64,000 nt of DNA from Antedon mediterranea (lineage: Eukaryota; Echinodermata; Crinoidea; Comatulida; Antedonidae): contig NC_092680.1 of assembly GCF_964355755.1 (NCBI RefSeq), positions 21,925,001 to 21,989,000 on the forward strand, in the 5' to 3' direction. The notes beneath the pieces are model-generated. The model ran no database searches. It saw only the letters and a list, made by a program, of their open reading frames with translations, and was not told the DNA's origin. Of the stretch, positions 47,502 to 64,000 are shown piece after piece; positions within the stretch are counted from its first letter, which is position 1, and each line of letters begins with the position of its first letter. Both the position numbers and the translations under genes were made by a program.

Positions 47502-48768
47502 AGGACAGGTGGTCGAGGACAATAACTTGTATGTAAATGAGTTGCTTTTGATACTGTTTAAAAATATATGCAATAATATCGCTATCTACTGCAATATGTA
47601 ATATATATGAAATTATTATTAAATTTATAGAAAATTATTTTATTTTGAAAAAAGATATTTATGATAATTTTGAACATTCCTGTTAATTAGCAGTTGAATT
47701 GTTGAGTTATTTAATGTTATTTAAGATAAAACTATTGTTATAACTGTTTTTGGAGAAAAATAAATGCGTTACCAAAAAATTACTATGCATACCGATTTTT
47801 ATTGTATTTATCTGAAAACTATGCACGCAATTAATAATAGTAAACACTTTTAAGCTCTGTCTGCACTAATTAGACACTGACAAAAAAGTAAGGTGTGCCT
47901 AAATATGGTAGTGATCTCTTATACATGGGCACATCACATGTTTTTGTTGCATACAGTTTGATAGTGTAGATTCTGGTATACAGTATGCATTGTTATGTAA
48001 TCCCAAAATATAAGAAATGCTTGATAAACATTGAAACATAGCTGAATACAATGCCAACAATTACAAATGTTTGTTTCAGAATTAAAACATTTAATGCATA
48101 TTTATATTTTATTTTCTTTCTACAACTGAATACATTTCTAGGTTATGAATATTATGATAATCTACTGTTGTTCTCACTCAATACAAAAACACAGGTATAT
48201 TACATATTATAGGGTAACTACTGCATCACTGTACATGCCATTTACATAGCACACATAGTGTTATTGTATATTAATTCTAAAATTACTGTTGCTGCGGATT
48301 TTATCACGATAGTTCTCTAAAATCAACCTTAGCCATTTTCATTGCAATTTGCATATTCAAAGTTAAAAAAATCTCTTGGTTTGGGAACACATTACAGTAA
48401 AAACAGGTTGACCATGAAAAGACCAAATTAAAAGTGTTGGTGCAGCTGGCCTTCAGAGCTAGACAGCGTGTTTCATTGTTCAGATGTAAAGGGTGAATAT
48501 TCACAGTATCTTTCATAATTTTCAGATAGTAGAGCCATATACCAACATCTTAGGTAACCAGTAAAATGTATGATCCAAATATAGATAATGCTATCATCAG
48601 CAGCGATATTCTTATAGTTATCATATGGGTTAGATTGTTTTCTTTGGATTGCCCGGGCAATTTACATTTTTCCTGAACTGTAAATGTGTCTGTCTGTTTA
48701 GAGGGCTGGAACTCAGCACTGGCCTACAAGGCAATACAAGTTACACCACCAAGTCATGTGACGAGTCT
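47502..48768. other. Convergent 3' ends of SYCP2 and CCDC25
   Basis: AT-rich 3' UTR and intergenic DNA. AATAAA at about 47758 is a plausible SYCP2 poly(A) signal. It contains a 3'-truncated family-A MITE at 47851-47970 (TAAGCTCTGTCTGCACTA). I see no other gene. Confidence 0.55.
47851..47970. repeat. Family-A MITE, copy 5
   Basis: Left end TAAGCTCTGTCTGCACTA, internal CCTAAATATGGTAGTGATC and GGGCACATCACATG, right end stops at TTTGATAGTGTAGA. Confidence 0.7.
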
Positions 48769-50657
48769 TCACATGAAATCGTCTGAAGCGTCCGAATCAA
48801 CATCTTGATTCGACGTCATTTTATCACTTGTCATTAAAGATGAATAACTCCTGAAATTAAAATTACATAAATGTTGAAGCAACAATAATGACTGTACTTT
48901 CTAATTAGTAAATTGATGACTTTGTATTATTTTACCTTAATTCTGCTTCCTCTTTACGTTGTACTGCTGCAGACTTTTCCTTTTCCCTTTCTTCTTGCAC
49001 TTTCCGCCTACTTTCTTTTCGTTCTTCTTGATCTCGTTTTTCTTTTTCAGCTCTGAGGTCTGGAAATTTCTCTTCTTTTGTTCTGTTGAGTCTATTTACT
49101 ATTTCATTTTTCTTTTTTTCAACTTTGATTGATTTAACCTTTTATTTGAGAAAAGAGATAATATAATTAGTAAGATCAAATTTAGTTTAAACATAAGTTA
49201 ACGAACACAGTATAAGTTGCTTATTTAAACTGACTGTGATATCTTACATCTTTTCCTCTGTGGAAACCTATTTGTCCGACGTCCATATCACCAGTTTTCT
49301 TCAGGTTTGCCCAAGGTGTGTACACTATATTGATATTGTTCATCTTGCACCCTTAAAAAAGGAAAGTTAATTAATTTTGGAAAATTTAATTCAATAATAA
49401 TTTTATTTTTCTATCAATGATTCTTTTGACATTTGCAATAATTATAATTTTGTATTTAAAGTTAATTACCACCAGACCTAAATTTTGGTTGTCTCAATAA
49501 AAAAGTATTACAAATTTGGCAGAAACATACTGTCCAGCAGTAATGACAGCCTCTTTACACTGTAATTCAAAAATATGAACAGAGTATTTTTATTTAGCAC
49601 TATACTAATAGTTCATATTACAACTGTATATAAAAATGATAATCCAAAGTTCACCAGTATTTACCTTGTATACTGTTGGCTTTGACTAGCTGAGCACAGT
49701 CTTCTAGGACAGCAGCTGGAATGTCATCAATTGTTTGATGCTTTGGTAACCGAAGATAGACATGAGCTGATGATAGTTTATCAACATGAAACCTAAAACA
49801 CAATGAATTTATTACTTATAATTCATAATAAATTCAACTTTTTTTACAACAATATTTGCATGTTAAGATAACTCACCACACATCTTCTGGGAATCCAAAT
49901 TTGATTAAACCTTCATCTAAAAATAAATTAAAAAACAGACTACACTGCTAGTTATAAAGTTAGTTATTATAATATTTTATATTAAATTATTTAAATGTAA
50001 TAAATAATTTAGGCCAATAATACTATTTATAAATTAAAATTTTACTGAGAATACCTATAGATTAAAACAACACTTTTCACTCACTTTCATGTTTATCCAA
50101 ACCCATGTATATACAATAGGGAGGTGAAACAACTGAAAAATAAGAACAATAATTAAATACAGTACTAATTTTAGGCCTATAATATTATTAATAAGGCCTG
50201 CCTAGCTACTGTAGGGCTAGTATCCTTGTCCAACTAACTAAGTCATAAATTATAAACATTTCTACTAGACTAGGCTACTACTACTCTAGGCCTGCCTAGC
50301 TACTGTAGGGCTAGTATCCTTGTCCAACTAACTAAGTCATAAATTATAAACATTTCTACTAGACTAGGCTACTACTACTCTAGGCCGGCCTACTTAATAA
50401 CTTTCATATAGCCTCCTGTATTTGAACCATATAATAAATATCATTGGCCCGGGCATATAGCTAGGGGCCCTAGTTAGCCTAGGCCTGGCCCTCTAGCTAG
50501 TAGTAGTAGGCCTCTACTAGGCCTAGTAGGCTAGGCCTACCTATCCTATTAATATTATTAATATTATATTAAATAATGTTGTTAAATGATAAATTTAGCG
50601 TAATTCAACTTAACTTATGCTACTTTACATACCATCACTGATATAGTAGAATACCAT
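48769..50657 (-). CDS. CCDC25: Coiled-coil domain-containing protein 25
   Basis: Complete orthologue of the small NFACT-R-domain protein CCDC25. Seven exons on the minus strand: 50657-50633, 50132-50085, 49916-49877, 49792-49665, 49351-49248, 49138-48936 and 48850-48769. The phases agree and give 209 aa (human 208). It starts [29 protein letters not shown] and [20 protein letters not shown] are the NFACT-R (DUF814) core. The C-terminal half is a charged coiled coil, and the end [16 protein letters not shown]...DDFM mirrors the vertebrate tail. In mammals it has been reported as a membrane sensor of extracellular DNA; the domain otherwise suggests a tRNA- or ribosome-related role. Head to head with CAD. 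Confidence 0.97.
50188..50392. repeat. Tandem duplication in CCDC25 intron 1
   Basis: A segment of about 95-100 bp starting GGCCTGCCTAGCTACTGTAG is present twice in direct tandem with almost no differences. Confidence 0.85.
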
Positions 50658-51365
50658 GTCGAATAGCCACCGTTATTCAATTTTTATTTATCAATGGACT
50701 TGGCTGCTAAGCCCACCCGCAAAACAATAACAAGGTAGGCCTTTCCCCCTCTTCCTGCTGCCACCGCCTGCAGAAGCTGCTTGCAGCCGCCGATCTGATG
50801 TCTCATACGCCGTCTTCGAAACGCGACACGCTGGCCTCACGCTGGAGAGAGGATCGGATGGCACCCACATGAAACTTAACGCCCTCTCTAAACTATTAGA
50901 CTTCGAACAGTCGTCAAGTATGACTCACAATTGTTTTATTATCAAGGCCGGTCGTAAACGCTACAGTAAAGAGACTACACCCAATATCCTACTAATCCTA
51001 CGCACCAATCATAACAGCATGGCCGTCATGCTGCTCTGTCCATCTTTTTAGAACACTCAAATTGAATCTGCTGAAGAATTAATCAACTTATATATTTCAA
51101 GCTATCCAACCAAATCTACCATCCTTTAAAAACAACGGAAGACATACGTCGTACTGCAGACTTGGTTAGTGAATCCGTAATAAAGAAAAACAGTTTTCTG
51201 GTGGACACCACATGTTATTCTACTCATGAACTTGGATTACAAATAGTGACGTAATAAGTGGAAAACGCGCGAAATTGAAACATCAACAACAAACACTTCG
51301 TACACACAGAGTACGGCCGCACAGGATACGAAGCCAGCTCTGCAACCTGTGTGAAGTAGGTCACG
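50658..51365. promoter_or_regulatory. Bidirectional CCDC25-CAD promoter interval
   Basis: 708 bp separate the two start codons, which point away from each other. The middle (about 50700-50870 and 51240-51360) is richer in G+C and CpG than the surroundings. A 60-aa plus-strand frame at 50869 has no recognisable homology. Promoter function is inferred from geometry alone. Confidence 0.55.

Positions 51366-64000
<12,635 letters not shown>

Noticed and set aside
50869-51051. 60-aa frame between CCDC25 and CAD
   Set aside because: No recognisable domain, and it sits in the presumed shared promoter or 5' UTR.

Overview
The window is animal nuclear DNA: AT-rich, with five spliced protein genes, canonical GT-AG introns, tRNA-derived SINEs, MITEs and minisatellites. 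Protein similarity to vertebrate orthologues is clear, and several repeat styles (GGCCTA-rich stretches, hairpin MITEs, a Penelope-type hammerhead motif) suggest a marine invertebrate deuterostome, most likely an echinoderm. The species call is inference.

Layout. 1-2363: upstream or intronic DNA with retroelement debris, including a well-formed hammerhead ribozyme motif on the minus strand and two SINE copies. 2364-10893 (+): RB1CC1/FIP200, the autophagy scaffold, 15 exons, 5' end outside the window. 13670-15988 (-): a nine-finger U1-like zinc-finger protein on one coding exon. 17441-19214: a GC-rich-ended transposon-like element. 20513-21508 (+): intronless MOS kinase with cytoplasmic-polyadenylation-like sites in its 3' UTR. 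24377-47501 (+): SYCP2-like synaptonemal complex gene, about 24-25 recognised exons, with large repeats in its introns. 48769-50657 (-): CCDC25, complete in seven exons, 209 aa. 51366-64000 (+): CAD, head to head with CCDC25; 24 exons cover the glutaminase and both carbamoyl-phosphate synthetase halves, and the window stops just before the dihydroorotase domain.

The most unusual theme is tandem amplification of splice junctions. In SYCP2 the 5' splice site of the penultimate recognised exon sits in a 51-bp unit present about 90 times, interrupted by a 1617-bp terminal-inverted-repeat element with a 5-bp target duplication. In CAD the 5' splice site of exon 3 starts a 56-bp unit repeated about 13 times; each unit starts with GTATGT and most end in CAG, giving a chain of juxtaposed 3'/5' splice sites like recursive-splicing ratchet points. 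CAD exon 9 has its acceptor plus exon start in three tandem copies, SYCP2 exon 5 has two, and the zinc-finger gene has its 3' coding end copied downstream. In every case checked, only one junction keeps the reading frame.

MOS and SYCP2, both meiotic in animals, lie about 2.9 kb apart on the same strand. RB1CC1, MOS and CCDC25 are all on human chromosome 8, so part of this order may be ancient linkage.
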